DNA of 64,000 nt. Source: Sanderia malayensis (Eukaryota; Cnidaria; Scyphozoa; Semaeostomeae; Pelagiidae). Positions 48,391 through 61,361 of this stretch are shown here, piece by piece (the first letter of the stretch is position 1; every line of letters begins with the position of its first letter). The notes beneath the pieces are model-generated. The model was not told where the DNA came from and searched no databases. It saw only the letters and a program-made list of their open reading frames with translations. The translations under genes and the position numbers were made by a program. Where the stretch lies: assembly GCA_013076295.1 (NCBI GenBank), contig RQOL01000658.1:3918353-3982352 (forward strand). The letters run 5' to 3'.

Positions 48391-48957
48391 GGGACGCGTA
48401 CACGTATATTGACACGCGCATTCACACTTTCAAGCGAGTGCAACAAGCCAACCAGGTTACCAAGCAATAATGTAAACTAACAAGTGTCAACTATAAGTTA
48501 AACAATCGCAACAATGCAACAACGACATAGTATTATATTTTCTCTTCTTGGTAATAAACTTATTTTATTCTTTAATTATTGCCTTGACTTTGTGCAACAA
48601 GCTCAAAAATACTTTTCTGCATATAATTTAACCCCATAACATAAAAATAGTTTTTTCAATCAAAATATTTTTAAAACGTCTATTTTCTCAATTTTATTTC
48701 AATTTACAATTATAAGCTGATTACTTTGTTTATATCAAGAGTGACATATTGTCAGGTTGTAGGCTGATACATAAGTCCCTAAGTCCTACATTGAGTGAAA
48801 AAAAAACAAGGAGATACAGGGACGCATTGTAGTGAGTCTAGGCACTCACTACACAGATAATAACAACCCTGTAATTCAAACGTTTTATGGTACTTGCATT
48901 ATATGTTAAATCAAGCGTTTATACATATATAATTATAGATAGTTGTATCATGTTATT
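48391..48957. other. Spacer with duplicated 3' flank of copy D
   Basis: From about 48716 the sequence matches the 3' flank of copy C (from 44560), including ATACAGGGACGCA and GTGAGTCTAGGCAC. Nothing is recognised before that. Confidence 0.6.
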
Positions 48958-50295
48958 TTAAAGGTCGTTTATTAATCTTGTTACAGTGCAAGATTGTGAA
49001 AACTGATCTTCCAAAAATTGATTCAATTTCTGCACAATAATGGTCCAATTATAAAGCAAAAAACGTTCACGGTAATTGCGATTGCCCGTTTCTCCAACTG
49101 CTATGCCCATTATTGGCAAGACACTTTTATCTCGAACATATCCTTCATCTACACGCCACTTGGAATCATTTTTGTCACAGTTACATTTTTTATTTTCGTT
49201 TGCACAGCTGTTTGTTACTCCGCATGCGCAACCAGTGGAATTGCTAGGCCCACCACCCCAGAAATCCAGCTTTGTGCCACTACGACCATTTATCCAAGTA
49301 TAGCCAGTCATTATTGAGTGGTAGCAATCGCCTCTTACGTGTTGTCTGCAACTGATTGATTGTTCGATAATTGATATGATGGTATTCAGGTCGAATTCAT
49401 AGAAATTCTTAACATATGATCCACAATCTTCGAGTTCTTCAACTTGGGTCAATAATTCACTGTCGTGGTGAAGCACTAGAAATGAATTCCCTTTTGGCAT
49501 TTTCAAGCATTCGCCTTTTATCTCACTCTGCAAACCATCTGGTTTTATGACATAGATCCCTTGTTGCCATTTGTTTTTATTCAGTGCTTCTTTGCATGAT
49601 TTGTAGACACCTGCAATTGAGATAAAAATTTAGCGAGACGCCTCGTCAAGCTTATTGTTATTGTTCCAAATTAATCTCAAAGAAACAATACCTTGTTTGG
49701 TGCAGTTGCAAGTGTATATCGGCTCTCCAGATCGCCATATTTGAACACACTCGCAATTTTCACTGCAACCAGTGCTTGATTCTGATTTGCACAAGCCATC
49801 CTTCTAAAATGGAGAAGTTTAAGAGAATAATATTTATTTTTTTTATTTGAAATTAGTTAAGTACATGTTACACGTCACATAAATACATACACAATGATAC
49901 TCATCTCGAGGTTGTTACTTACCAGAAGCTCGAACTTATTGTTGGTTGAATGTGGCTTACCTTGGTTAAGGTCTTTTCTTTCTTGAGTGGCGTTGCTTTT
50001 TCGTTGTTGAAATCTTCTTCAAAAATGGATGCAAGCAACTCGCATTTCTTTGTTTCAACATGATATATCTTGAATTTGCACTTTTCATTTCGGAAACATT
50101 TTTGAGAGCATGCTAAATCGCTTGTGATTGTAAGCTTGCAACTACAACTCTTGACGTAGTTGCATCATCTGATTGTGCAATAGAAAATGCAGCACGCTTT
50201 GTACTCGAATGTTCTTCATCTGCAACAATTACCAACCACAACATGCAAAGTAATGCATAAGTATGACCAAGTTTATGGAGTCCTGTCTGTTTCAT
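48958..50295 (-). pseudogene. Copy D: PAN-EGF-fibrinogen-like gene with two frame lesions
   Basis: Exons are 49961-50295, 49692-49803 and 48958-49610. Exon 1 (MKQTGLHKLG start) lost one base at about 50121-50124, so the frame ends soon after ASLQSQ, before the PAN cysteines. Exon 2 is intact. Exon 3 is open over most of the fibrinogen-like domain (WGGGPSNSTGCACG, CNCDKNDSKW), with a one-codon loss near 49401. It has an extra base in an A run at about 49057-49064, which replaces the usual ...YTIGPLLC ending with a longer unrelated tail. It is most similar to copy C, and its flanks are duplicated with it. Confidence 0.78.
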
Positions 50296-52848
50296 GGTTG
50301 CCTTTTTTTGAAGTGATTTAACTTTTAAATCCATTTCAAAAAAATATATCCGAATCCACCTGCATTTGTATGCAAGTTTTTCCTCTCAGGTTGATCGGTA
50401 GATTATATACCCACACGGGGCTATATTTGGAAAGTTCATATAGCTTCACCTGTTTATTTTTCCGATACAATAAAAATAGCCAATTCCGTTTTTGGTTGAC
50501 ATGAACTGAATAGAACAGGTTGTATGTAATTAGCAAGTTGAACATGTCTTTACCTGGTAGTATGCGACACTGTTCTGGCCTAGTACTTATTCTAAATGCC
50601 AAGTCAAATCTTTATTTTGTTGTTTATATGTTGAGGTGTCCGTTTACAAATAAACATGATTTCTGTTTTAGTCCATTTGCTCTTCCATGTGTTTTGTCTT
50701 TGCATAGCAACATATTTTTTTAATCTTGCCTTTTCACTAATTGTTTTCATAACTTTCTTTGATATATTATTTCCCCGTTGTGTTTAAACTTGCTGGTAAT
50801 ATTGTGTATGCGTCTTTTGTATTTTACCTGGGGATTACGGCAACATTTATAAGTACAGATAATTTATTCATTAGTCGGAAGTTTTCGCGGAGTACACTTG
50901 ATATGTTGTTGCTTGGGTATCACATATTTCGTAGGTCTACAGTGCTAATTATCAAGCCTTATGCTACGAAAAACATGTGTCTAATCTAACGGTATTTTTC
51001 ATTGATGAATGCAAGAGAATGCATTCAGCAGAACCAATAAACCTTCTTTTCTTTCTGTGCTTTTTCTTTATTATTCCATTATTCTTTTGTCTGTGTTTGC
51101 TTGCCCTACAACAATTTATTACCACGCCTTATTAGATACAAGAATTTTATATCTAGCAATGCCTTAGTTTCCTTGAACACAATTTTCTCCCTTTATTTAA
51201 GAATGGTTACTTGCTTAAAATTGATTACACAACATTCATTTCAGTTGGGTTGAAGAAGTCACTTTAAACGAATCTCTTCTCAGCTTTTCCTCAATATTCA
51301 TTCAACTGTTTAGTGGGAAACCTGTTAAACTTTTCTACAGCTATCTAAATCCTTAAGGAGAAGTAATCAGATTCTAACACCAAAGAGACAATAAAATATG
51401 GATAATAACAAGAAAAATGGTTACAGAAAGCTTCTTTTTATATTCTAGCAAAGAAGCTAACTTTTTCTAATTCCTTTTCAGTATCCTTTTCATCGTTACT
51501 ACTCTCATCGCCACTATCATTTATCATAAAATTCATAGCCTTCCATTTTGGAATAATGTTTCTTCTTAATCGCAACATCATCCATCGCATTATCAACTTC
51601 TTTATATTTTTCTTTACTATCCTCTTCATCACAACAATAATCATTGTCATTATCATCAAATTCACAACATTTCTTGTGATGCCTTCTTTCTTCCGCTCAC
51701 AATGCCATTCTTTGTATCAGCAACTTTTAAATGTTTTTCTTTATTATTTTTTACTATTACAATCACTACTGACTACTATCACCACATTTATAGCATTCCG
51801 TTTCCAAATTATATTCCTTTTCAGTAGGTGTGACTGGTGCATCCACAACTGTCTCACTACCCATCTTCGTTGTTCTGTCTTTCTTATTTTCTCTTTCCGT
51901 ATTCTTTTCTTCCTTCTTGTCATTTTCCAGTCTTTAATTTTGATCTCACACTCCATTCTTGCATGATTCTCCTTTTGGTCATGATCTCTTACATCCAATG
52001 ATGTTCTTGTTTCGAATCATCTTCTTTGCTGGCAACATTCTCATTTTTGTCTCTGATCTTTGTTTCACCTTCCTCACTGTCTTCGTTCTCTTCATCATTG
52101 ACCTTTTCCATCATTATCAATTGCATTCCTATTTTGTTTCACCATTTTTGGTAACATTTTTAGCTTTAATAGACGATCTTCTCCTGTTTTTCTTCTTTTG
52201 CCGTTTAACAACTCTATTTGTCACAGGTTCCTAGACGTATTTTGACTTTCCTCTTAATTCTGATTATGGCCTTCATTAGTCCGGGCCTGGTTCTAACTCT
52301 TTTTCTTGTGCATATTTTCCATCTTCTTCAGTTGGTCATGTTTTATCAATTCATCTTTTTTAAAATATGTAATTTGCGATGTGGGGCAGGAAACGGCTGA
52401 AGCAATGAAACCTACTTGTTCGTCAATGGACTTTCTGCTATCAACGGAGCCATTTTTATTACATTGACGTTTTTCATTTTTGTATTATGCACTTTTTAGC
52501 ACATTACTTGCTAGCATAGTGCAGTATTGTGCAGTATAGTTTAGTATGGCATCGTAAAATATTGTGTAGTATAGTATAAATATAGAATAGCTTAGTTGAC
52601 ATAGCATAGTATATTAACTATATCTAATTAATTACATCAAATTTTGCTGGAAAAAGGATAATAAAAAAGCAAAAAAATAACTGACTCAACTTACGCGATA
52701 AGAGTAACAACTTTAGTTGATATCTTCAATACTAAAACTTTTGAAATTCGATCGAAATTCGATTTATCTAGTGATTGGTTGCTATCTGCTAGTCTTTTAA
52801 TGCTGCAAAGTTTTTGCAGAGCTGTCTCGCTTCTTGCAAAAGTAGGAT
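50296..52848. other. Spacer between copies D and E
   Basis: 50335-50900 is the duplicated upstream flank shared with copy C. 51430-52260 holds an acidic coding relic (listed). 52517-52613 is a degenerate TATAG-type repeat. The rest shows nothing recognisable. Confidence 0.6.
51430..52260 (-). pseudogene. Relic of an acidic/lysine-rich low-complexity coding region
   Basis: On the minus strand, segments in changing frames read as strongly charged protein: KVNDEENEDSEEGETKIRDK, then DHDQKENHARMECEIKIKD, then EKEYNLETECYKCGDSSQ, then DSKEKYKEVDNAMDDVAIKK, then NDSGDESSNDEKDTEKELEK. No single frame stays open for more than about 85 codons. The run of compatible composition broken by frame changes suggests one exon of a disordered acidic protein, now decayed or misread. 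The family is unknown. The Ile/Phe-rich plus-strand frames here are its shadow. Confidence 0.35.
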
Positions 52849-54386
52849 TTAAAAAAGTCTGCAAAATAATGGACCTATAGTGTAGCGAAAACGTTCAAAG
52901 TAGTTGCGATGGCCAGTGTCTCCAACTGCTATGCCCATTATTGGCAAGAAATTGTTCTCTTTAACATATCCTTCATCTACACGCCATTTGGAGTCATTTT
53001 CGTCACAGTTGCATTGTTTACTCTTGTCTGCTTATCTGTTTTTTTTTCCGCATGCGCAACCAGTGGAATTGTTAGGCCCACCACCCCAATCCAGCTTTGT
53101 GCCATTACGACCTTTTATCCAAGTATATCCAGTCAGGTATGCGTTATAGCAATCAGCCCTTACGTGCTGTTTGCAGTAACGTGATTCTTTGATAATTGAT
53201 ATAATGGTATTTAGGTCAAACTCATACGTAAAATTTTTAACGTATGATCCTGGATCTTCGTATCCTTCAACTTGGGTTAATAATTCACTGTCGTGATGAA
53301 ATGCGAAGAATGAAAGCCCATTTTTCAATTTCATGCATTCAACTTTTATTTCTTTTTGCAAACCACGTGGTTTAATGGCATATATCCCTTGTTGCCCTGC
53401 GTTTTTCATTAATGCTTCGTAGCATGATCTGTAGACACCTGCAATTGGATATAGATGTGGCATTTTATTCTCGAATCTTGTATTGTATCATCTGTATAAG
53501 TTGTAAACACGGTCAAGGGTCCTGGGATTACTTATCACGCAAAGAAAGTGCCATGGACCTGCTGATTAATTTTCACGCGAGCTTAATTCGATCCACAAAT
53601 GCCCATAGAATAATTTAACTTTGTTGTGAGCCACAGCTAGTCACCATAAAAATTAAATCTCACAGGACCTCTTTGTAGCTTCTTTTAAGAAGGAGACTTC
53701 AGGTAGAAATCTAATCAACTTGATTCTATCTTTGTTTCAAAATATACTGATCAAGAGATAATACCTTGCTTTGTGCAGCTGCAAGTGTATATCGACTCTC
53801 CAAATCGCCATATTTGAACACACTCGCAATTTTCACTGCAACCACTGCTGGTTGATGATTTGCACAAATCATCCTTTTAAAATAGAGATAACAGATTACT
53901 ATTTACTATTTTTATTTGAAATTTTTTAAGCACAAGTTATCATATGGTCACGTAAATATATACTCAATGATGATACTGATACTCATCTTAAACTTGTTAC
54001 TTTTATTTGTCATGGAGAGACTCTAAATTACTTGGGTTAATTTGACTTACTTTATGTGGGATCTCTTCTTTCTTGAATGGTATTGCCTTTTCATCCATGA
54101 AATCTTTTTCAGAAATGGATGAAAGCAACTCGCATTTCTTTGTTTCAACATGATATATCTTGAATTTACACTTTTCATTTCGGAGACATTTTTGAGAGCA
54201 TGCTAAATCGCTTGGTGATTGTAAGCTTGCAACTACAACTCTTGACGTAGTTGCATCATCTGATTGTGCAACAGAAAATGCAGCACGCTTTGTACTCGAA
54301 TGTTCTTCATCTGCAACAATTACCAACCACAACATGCAAAGTAATGCATACGTATGACATAGTATATGGAATCCTGTTTGTTTCAT
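52849..54386 (-). pseudogene. Copy E: PAN-EGF-fibrinogen-like gene with premature stop and shifted acceptor
   Basis: Exons are 54051-54386 (open, MKQTGFHILC start), 53765-53873 and 52849-53448. Exon 3 is open up to ...NSTGCACG. Then substitutions turn the V-T-N-S-C stretch into K-K-N-R-stop (stop at 53032-53034), removing CNCDKND and the C-terminal third. The frame is open again beyond it to a TAA at 52849. One codon (Phe of DFWGGG) is also missing near 53088. The exon 2 acceptor AG has become AA (change at 53877), but an AG three bases later would keep the frame and drop only one Lys. Flanks are shared with copy F. Confidence 0.8.
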
Positions 54387-57300
54387 TGTTGCTTATATCT
54401 TCCTTTGAAAGGATTTAGCTTCTAACGCTGCTTTTATGAAGTATATGCAAGGTTTCCAGTATTTATGTCCACACTATTCTATTCATACCTGTTTATTTTA
54501 TGCCATATACGGTTGTTTTATATGGATAATTCATGAATCTTCTCGAATTATATTCATATTTAATTAAGCATACTTTGAGGGCAGCTGAAGGAGTTTTTAT
54601 TGAAACAATCTAACAACGTACCTGACTCGAGTTCTTCATATGAATTCTATGCAATCTAGGTGAAGGTCGAATAATAAAATTGAAGTTGGGAACATTTGAT
54701 GATGTCAGTTTGGAAGTTTTGATGACGTCATTTTGGCTCATTTTGTGCATAACCATATTTTATTTGGCTTGTATTAGCCACCAGTCATTCTTTAAGACTG
54801 GAGCGGGGTCGAAGAGAACGGGGAGGGGTAACGGAATAATATTAGTTGTGTTAGGTTGGGTCACTAAAAGATTCTTAAAAACTGAAAGGTGAGGTGGAAG
54901 AAATGTTAACTACAATATTTTATATCGTTTAAATTCAACGGTTTCATTTATTTACAAGGTGTCCTTATCCCCATTATTATTTCATTTTCACCACCATCAT
55001 CACTAGAATGTTATTCGTCATTCATCATCGTTTTCAACATTAATTCTGTTCTTGGCTGACATGTCTCTCCTTAGCCATTACTGCTTTCTTTTTGCTGTAT
55101 ATTTTTTCAATCTTTCATGTGACTTATATCTCCTGCATTTTCCTTTTTAGACTTTCTGTTTGTTGAACACAAGAGCAAAGTCAATTGGTCTTCGATACTA
55201 GCAATGAATAACCACAGCAACAGATTACCGTCGCCTGATGATCCTACATTGGCTGACATCGAGATTTAAAGTACCATTACTGTGACAAAAATTATGGCAA
55301 AGCTTGAAAGGCAAGAAAATGGCTTCTGAATCGAAATTAGCAAATTTGTCAGGTACGTGAATTTTTAAAGGCCTGACGTAGTTATCTGTTCATCGCTTCT
55401 CAACCTTTTCCTTCTTTCCTTTGCGTTGCGTGATAAAACAAGTAGCTGACGTTCGTGATAAAAGTTTGTTTATCGTTTCCATCAGTTCTATAATTTATTT
55501 TATCAAGGTTTGCCGTGTGCTTGGTTTTAGCAATATTATGGATTATTTTTGTATTTGCTACTCGGGATTTTGTCAAAAATAATGAAATGCTACAGTGGGA
55601 CGCTGTTAAAAAATTGCTCAACCTGAAACTGTTTGGTTGAAAAAACCATGGAATTCTTTTTATAAAGTTATATATCTTCGTTACTACATTGAACCCAGGG
55701 GCAAAGTAAAGGTTATATTATTGACAAAGTCAGGCAATATTATCAAAACCAGAACACCAGGATAAAGCCCAACATTCTGCTGGAAAGTTTTTCTTCGAAT
55801 TACACTTGTAAAATCTTCGATCTCTGGACAATAATATTTACACTCCTGGACTGGATTTTCTTGTTTTTTAATACAGCTATGACCATAAATACACTTGAAG
55901 TATCACCAAAAGATGTTGCTTCAAACACACACCAGATAAGACAAAATATTGTTATTCTTATGCGTTATTAGTCGAAAATAGCAGAATTCTGCCAGGCCTA
56001 GCAAATTTGCAAATCTTTAGCTGACCCAATCTGGTTTAAATCTTATAAATGCATAAATAAGAGCTCACCAAGTTTCAATACCATCAATTCTATTGAAAAG
56101 TTGTTGAAACAGAGTTTGCTCCTTTTTAATTGAATAGATTTCTAATTTATATTGTTGTTTGAAACCATCCCACACCACTAAAGATTCAACACTGTAGTAT
56201 GTAAAGCTCGCTCGGAACTGCGACGTGGAGATCGAAAAACCCGTCTGCTTGCAGTAATAAGCGCGAGAAAATTATCCCCATTTTTGTGGAAAACTTATGC
56301 TTTTCGTAATAAACGAGGCAAGAACAGATTTCTTAAATCCTGAACTAGTGCGTGGCATGGTTGAATTTTTTAAATAACTTGCCTTTTACTATAAATATGC
56401 GAAACTTTGAATTTTCGTCGGAGCTTGGGAACTGAACCCAACCCAATAAACTAAATTTCCTGTGTTTCGGCATGTACGTCACTTCGGACTCGCCCCAGTT
56501 TTCTTTGTGCCCGACCCTTTTTATTATTTAGCGTTTTTATATCATTTATGAAATCAAGGAATTAGCGCCCCCTGCTTGAATTAGCGCCCCTAATTTGGCG
56601 TTCCATTGTAATTTCATTCTAGCTTTTTTCTCCTCTCCAAAATGCTTCCAACACCCCTCAGTAAATGCTCCATTGTATTCTCTTTCGTTGCCAACCAAAG
56701 CAGTGCTTGTATTCACAATTTTACCAAACGTATAATGCCACCCAATCTTTCCAAACAAATGATAAACTAATTGAAATGAGAAATTTTTGCTTTTGTGCTC
56801 GAACATTTCTTGCTTTTGTTTTCATTTTTCTTGAACAATGAAATTCTATTTGGAGCTTATTATCGCAGTCACTGACCTTTCCATGGTCGTCGTGGCTCTT
56901 GGCTCAAATTCAAACTCCCTATTTCTTTCATTTTTATAAATCCCCTCTTTGTATTTCTAACGGTTTTTAGACAGCCAAGAATCCTTATCATGCTCTCATT
57001 CTTGCTGCATGAAACTTTGCTTGCTGGTCTGTGATTCCACTTGCACGATCATATTCAGCTTACAGACATTCAAGTCTGTTTAAACCATCGCCAATCTTTT
57101 TCAAGTCTGTTTGAATCTTCGCCAATCGTTTTCCCTTCGATAAAACTTTTAGTCTCATTCTATATGGTATTATTTATACCTTTTTTTGGATAACTCTTTC
57201 ACATATTGCCTCAGTCTTTTGCTATTCGAAAGAAAGAAGCTTCTAGCGTCCCTCAGTCACTCATCATGGATGTCGTCAACTCATTCGATATATGAGGATT

Positions 57301-58022
57301 TCTTTGGCTGTTGCAAAATAAAATTTCACTCCTAAAAAATTGTTTAGAAGGTACAAAAACGCCTGGCTTGATCTTTATGATAATATGAATGATTTAAATA
57401 TCCTAAATATTCCAAAAAGTTACTTTCATCATCACTTGAATAGAGCAAGTTATTCTTATAGCTATACGTCTGAATCGATGATTACACTAAGCGCCCCCTA
57501 AGAGGCCATGAGAGAGGTAGCGTCAGTTCTAGAGAACAAAAAGATAATCAGAACTTTTGCTAATGCAAGGTCAAGTCTTGGTTTTTTTAAGCCAAATTTT
57601 TTTTCTCTATATACGACTTCTTAACAATGTTACATATAACTGTAAATTGTTTATGTCCGTTGGGGCTTACTACTTTCAACCACTTTAAAAGGGGCTTAGA
57701 AGAAAGGGTGGGCTTGATTGAGAGCTTCGTAATTTTTTTGCAATATGAAAAATTCAAGTGGTAGACGCGTTCTTTGCTTTTGAAAACAATAATTGCACTG
57801 ATGAAACGAAAGCGAAAATCTTTTGAGAAAAATTTAGAGATTTCAAGTTTTATGTGTGTAACTAAAATGGTATTACAAGATGAAGTTATCAATAAGTATA
57901 ATTTATCGTACAACACACGTGATTGATTAAAATTTACCAGTGTTAAACGTTAGCAAAAAAAAACAATATTTGAATATCAGCAAAGATAATGATATCAGGC
58001 TTGCTTTTTGCAACACCGGGAT
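54387..58022. other. Spacer between copies E and F
   Basis: 54387-54722 is the upstream flank shared with copy F. The rest is AT-rich with no recognised exon. The frame at 56546-56806 (minus, 86 codons, with CWKHFGEEKKARMKLQWNAK) looks protein-like but belongs to no family I know. Two AGCGCCCCCT motifs lie at 56564 and near 57490, perhaps element ends. Confidence 0.45.
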
Positions 58023-59582
58023 TTAAATTTTGCAAAATAATGGTCCAATTGTGTAACGAAAACGCTCAGAGTTATTGCCCGTTTCTCCAACTGCTATGCC
58101 CATTATTGGCAAGACATTTTTCTCTTTAACATATCCTTCATCTACACGCCATTTGGAATCATTCTTGTCACAGTTGCATTGTTTTTCCTTGTTTGCACAG
58201 TTGTTTGTTACACCGCATGCGCAACCAGTGGAATTGCTGGGCCCACCACCCCAGAAATCCAGTTTTGTACCATTACGACCTTTTATCCAAGTATAACCAG
58301 TCATGTATGCGTCATAGCAATCAGCTCTTACGTGCTGTTTGCAGTAACGTGATTCTTTGATAATTGATATGATTGTATTCAGGTCGAACTCATACGTAAA
58401 ATTCTTAACGTATGATCCTCGATCTTCGTATCCTTCAACTTGGGTTGATAATTCACTGTCGTGATGAAATACCATAAATGAATATCCATCTTTCAATCTC
58501 ATACACTCAACTTTTATCTCATTCGGATAACCACTTTGCTTTATGGCATACATCCCTTTTTCCCATCCATTTTTCATTAATGCTTCTTTGCATGATTTGT
58601 AGACACCTGCAATTGCGCAAAGATGTGTCATTCTATTTTCAAAGTTGAATTGTGTACCAACTGTATGAACGCAATTGGGCTAAAGGTCTTTAGGATATAT
58701 GACAAAGCACCCCCCTTTCCCCCTGGCTCCATTTCATCCCCCAACCCCTTTACCCTTTTAATACAATCTTGTGTTATCAATATCAATGACACCTTTATAG
58801 TCCCATATGGGATATTTTTATTGGCCTTCCTGAAAAACAACATTGTAAAATTGTAAGTATCCACGGGATTTTTGGCCACTATTGTAGCTTTTCAAGACGA
58901 GTATGTATTAAACGTAAGCTTTAGCAACAGGCCTAATCAATTTAATTTTATCTGTTTTCCAAAATATACTAAGGAATCAATATCTTGTTTGGTGCAGCTG
59001 CAAGTGTATGTCGGCTCTTCAAATCGCCATGTTTGAACACACTCGCAATTTTCACTGCAACCAGTACTTGATTTTGATTTGCATAAACCATCTTTCTAAA
59101 AGCGTAATTTAGAGGATGCTATTTACTTTTTTTTATTTGAAGTTGTTTGTTGACGAGTTGATATATATGGTGTCACATTAGTGAATAGGTACTCACCTCC
59201 AATTTTCTACTTATTTGTCATAAGGAGCCTCTAAATTACTTTTAGGTTAATTTGACTTACTTTATGTGGGATCTTTTCTTTCTTGAATGGTATTGCTTTT
59301 TCATTGTTTAAATCTTCTTCATAAATGGATGAAAGCAACTGGCATTTTTGTTTCAACATGATATATCTTGAATTTGCACTTTTCATTTCGGAGACATTTT
59401 TGAGAGCATGTTAAATCGCTCTGTGATTGTAAGCTTGCAACTACAACTCTTGACGTAGTTGCATCATCTGATTGTGCAATAGAAAATGCAGCACGCTTTG
59501 TACTCGAATGTTCTTCTATGCAAAATTAAACCACAACATGCAAGTTTGCCATAGTATGATTTATGGAGTCCTGTCGTTTCAT
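58023..59582 (-). pseudogene. Copy F: PAN-EGF-fibrinogen-like gene, decayed 5' part
   Basis: Exon 3 (58023-58606) is fully open with a complete fibrinogen-like domain (GVYKSCKEAL, WGGGPSNSTGCACG, CNCDKNDSKW, YTIGPLFCKI end). Exon 2 (58984-59095) is readable, but its donor GT is AT (58982-58983), so normal splicing to exon 3 is lost. Exon 1 (about 59261-59582) has several small deletions across the signal-sequence region (59518-59580) and a two-base loss near 59345, destroying the start of the protein. Decay is heaviest at the 5' end. A shortened transcript with exon 3 alone remains possible. Confidence 0.82.
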
Positions 59583-61361
59583 GGCTGTATATCTTCCTTT
59601 GAAAGGGTTTAGCTTCTAATGCTGTTTAATGAAGTATATGCAAGGTTTCCAGTATTTATATCGCCTATTCATCATCTGTTTATTTATGCATATATGGTTA
59701 TTTTATATGGATAATTCATGAATCTTCTCGAATTATATTTTTATTTGATTAAGCATACTTTGAAAACAGTGGCGTTTGTCGCCTTGTTTTGGGTAAACAA
59801 TATTTCGGTAAGGCAAAGATGTAAGTGCAAATAACAATATGCCATTACACCATTACAATATACCATTACAATATACAAATATGACCATATGCAAATGTAG
59901 GTACTTAGGAAGACATTATATTGCTTAATATTTTAATTTCGTGTGTAAAGCGAAGGGGCAGCTGTAATAGACAGGAGTTTTTATTGAAACAATCTAGTAA
60001 GTTCCTGACTTGTGTTTTTCATTGAATTTTACGCAATCCAGGTGAAGGTCGAAGAATGGGATTGAAGTTGGGAACATTTTGATGGGAAGTTTTAATGACG
60101 TCGTTTTGACTCATTTAATGAAGCTTGACGAACATGAGCATACTTGCATTTAAATTCTACTAATGAGTAAATGAAGCAATATACAATTCGATTTCACCTA
60201 TCCAGAAGCAATACTTGATCAGCATTTTACTAAACAAGTGAAAGTAAATTTTCCGAACTTAATCGAAATGATAACAAAACCCAAAGTTTGACCCCCTGTG
60301 CCACAGTATGATGTAGTTGACCATGGTTTATGTTGATTCTCTATGGTTGATATCACTGCCGTAGATAGAGGGGGTCATGGGGTGAAGAAACTCCTGTAGA
60401 ATTAAACTGCCGTTTTGTCGGAAAATTGCTGATCTTGTCGGAAAATAAATATCTTCTGTTTACGTTCAGTTCTAGCTAATGACCTTATCTTACATTCACA
60501 GTCTTGAAGAAACAAAAGTGCTTATTAAATTTTTGTTGAAAATCGGAATTTCTCGCCCCCCCCCCTATAAAATTTGCTATCTACGCCATTGGTTGATATA
60601 TTATTATTGTGATTCTTATGGGTTGAAATAATGGGATGTATATGTTGTAAAGGAAATAAAATTCAGCTTTAAACGTTTCGATTTAATAATCTTCATCAGT
60701 ATGACTATTCTCTAGCTATATCTCTAGAATAGTTATACTGATGAAGATTATTAAATCGAAACGTTTAAAGCTGAAGCTTATTTTTGTTATTACCTTAAGA
60801 TTTTTTATGAGCTTAGGAAATTGGGCTCTCGTATTGTTGTTGTAAAGGAACATATACATGTGAGATGAAATAACCTGCTGTCAATGTGTTGTCCTTTGAT
60901 GCTCCCAATGTTTACAAATTTGTACTTGTTCAGTATATTATAGCATATAGTAATGTATATCATAGCATAGTATGGTATAGTATAGTATAATATGGCATAA
61001 TATAGTAGAGTATGGCATAGTTTATAGTATAGCATAGTATAGTATAATGTAGCATCGTAATGTATAGCATAGTATAGTATAGCATAGTATAGTATGGTAT
61101 AATATGGCATAATATGGTATAGTATTGCATAGTTTAGAATAGTATAGCATAGTATTATATAGTATAGCATCGCAATGTATATTATAGCATAGTTTAGTAC
61201 AGTATATTATAGTATAGTATAACATAGTATAGTATAGTATAGTATAGTATAGTATGGCATTCTTCAGTATAGTGTGGTATAGTATGGGATAGTATAGTAC
61301 ACGTTTTTTATTTTATAAGAAACCTAGCTCAAGCCCTACTAGTAAAAGTTTCTTAAATTTT
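59583..61361. other. Spacer between copy F and the divergent PAN gene
   Basis: 59583-60110 is the upstream flank shared with copy E. A long hairpin (60662-60775) and TATAG arrays follow. No gene recognised. Confidence 0.6.
60662..60775. repeat. Long hairpin, about 54-bp arms
   Basis: 60662-60715 pairs with 60722-60775 (TTCAGCTTTAAACG ... CGTTTAAAGCTGAA) with few mismatches and a short loop. Non-coding. Confidence 0.85.

Noticed and set aside
60805..61225. Tyr/Leu/Ile-rich minus-strand frames
   Set aside because: They are direct translation of the TATAG microsatellite.
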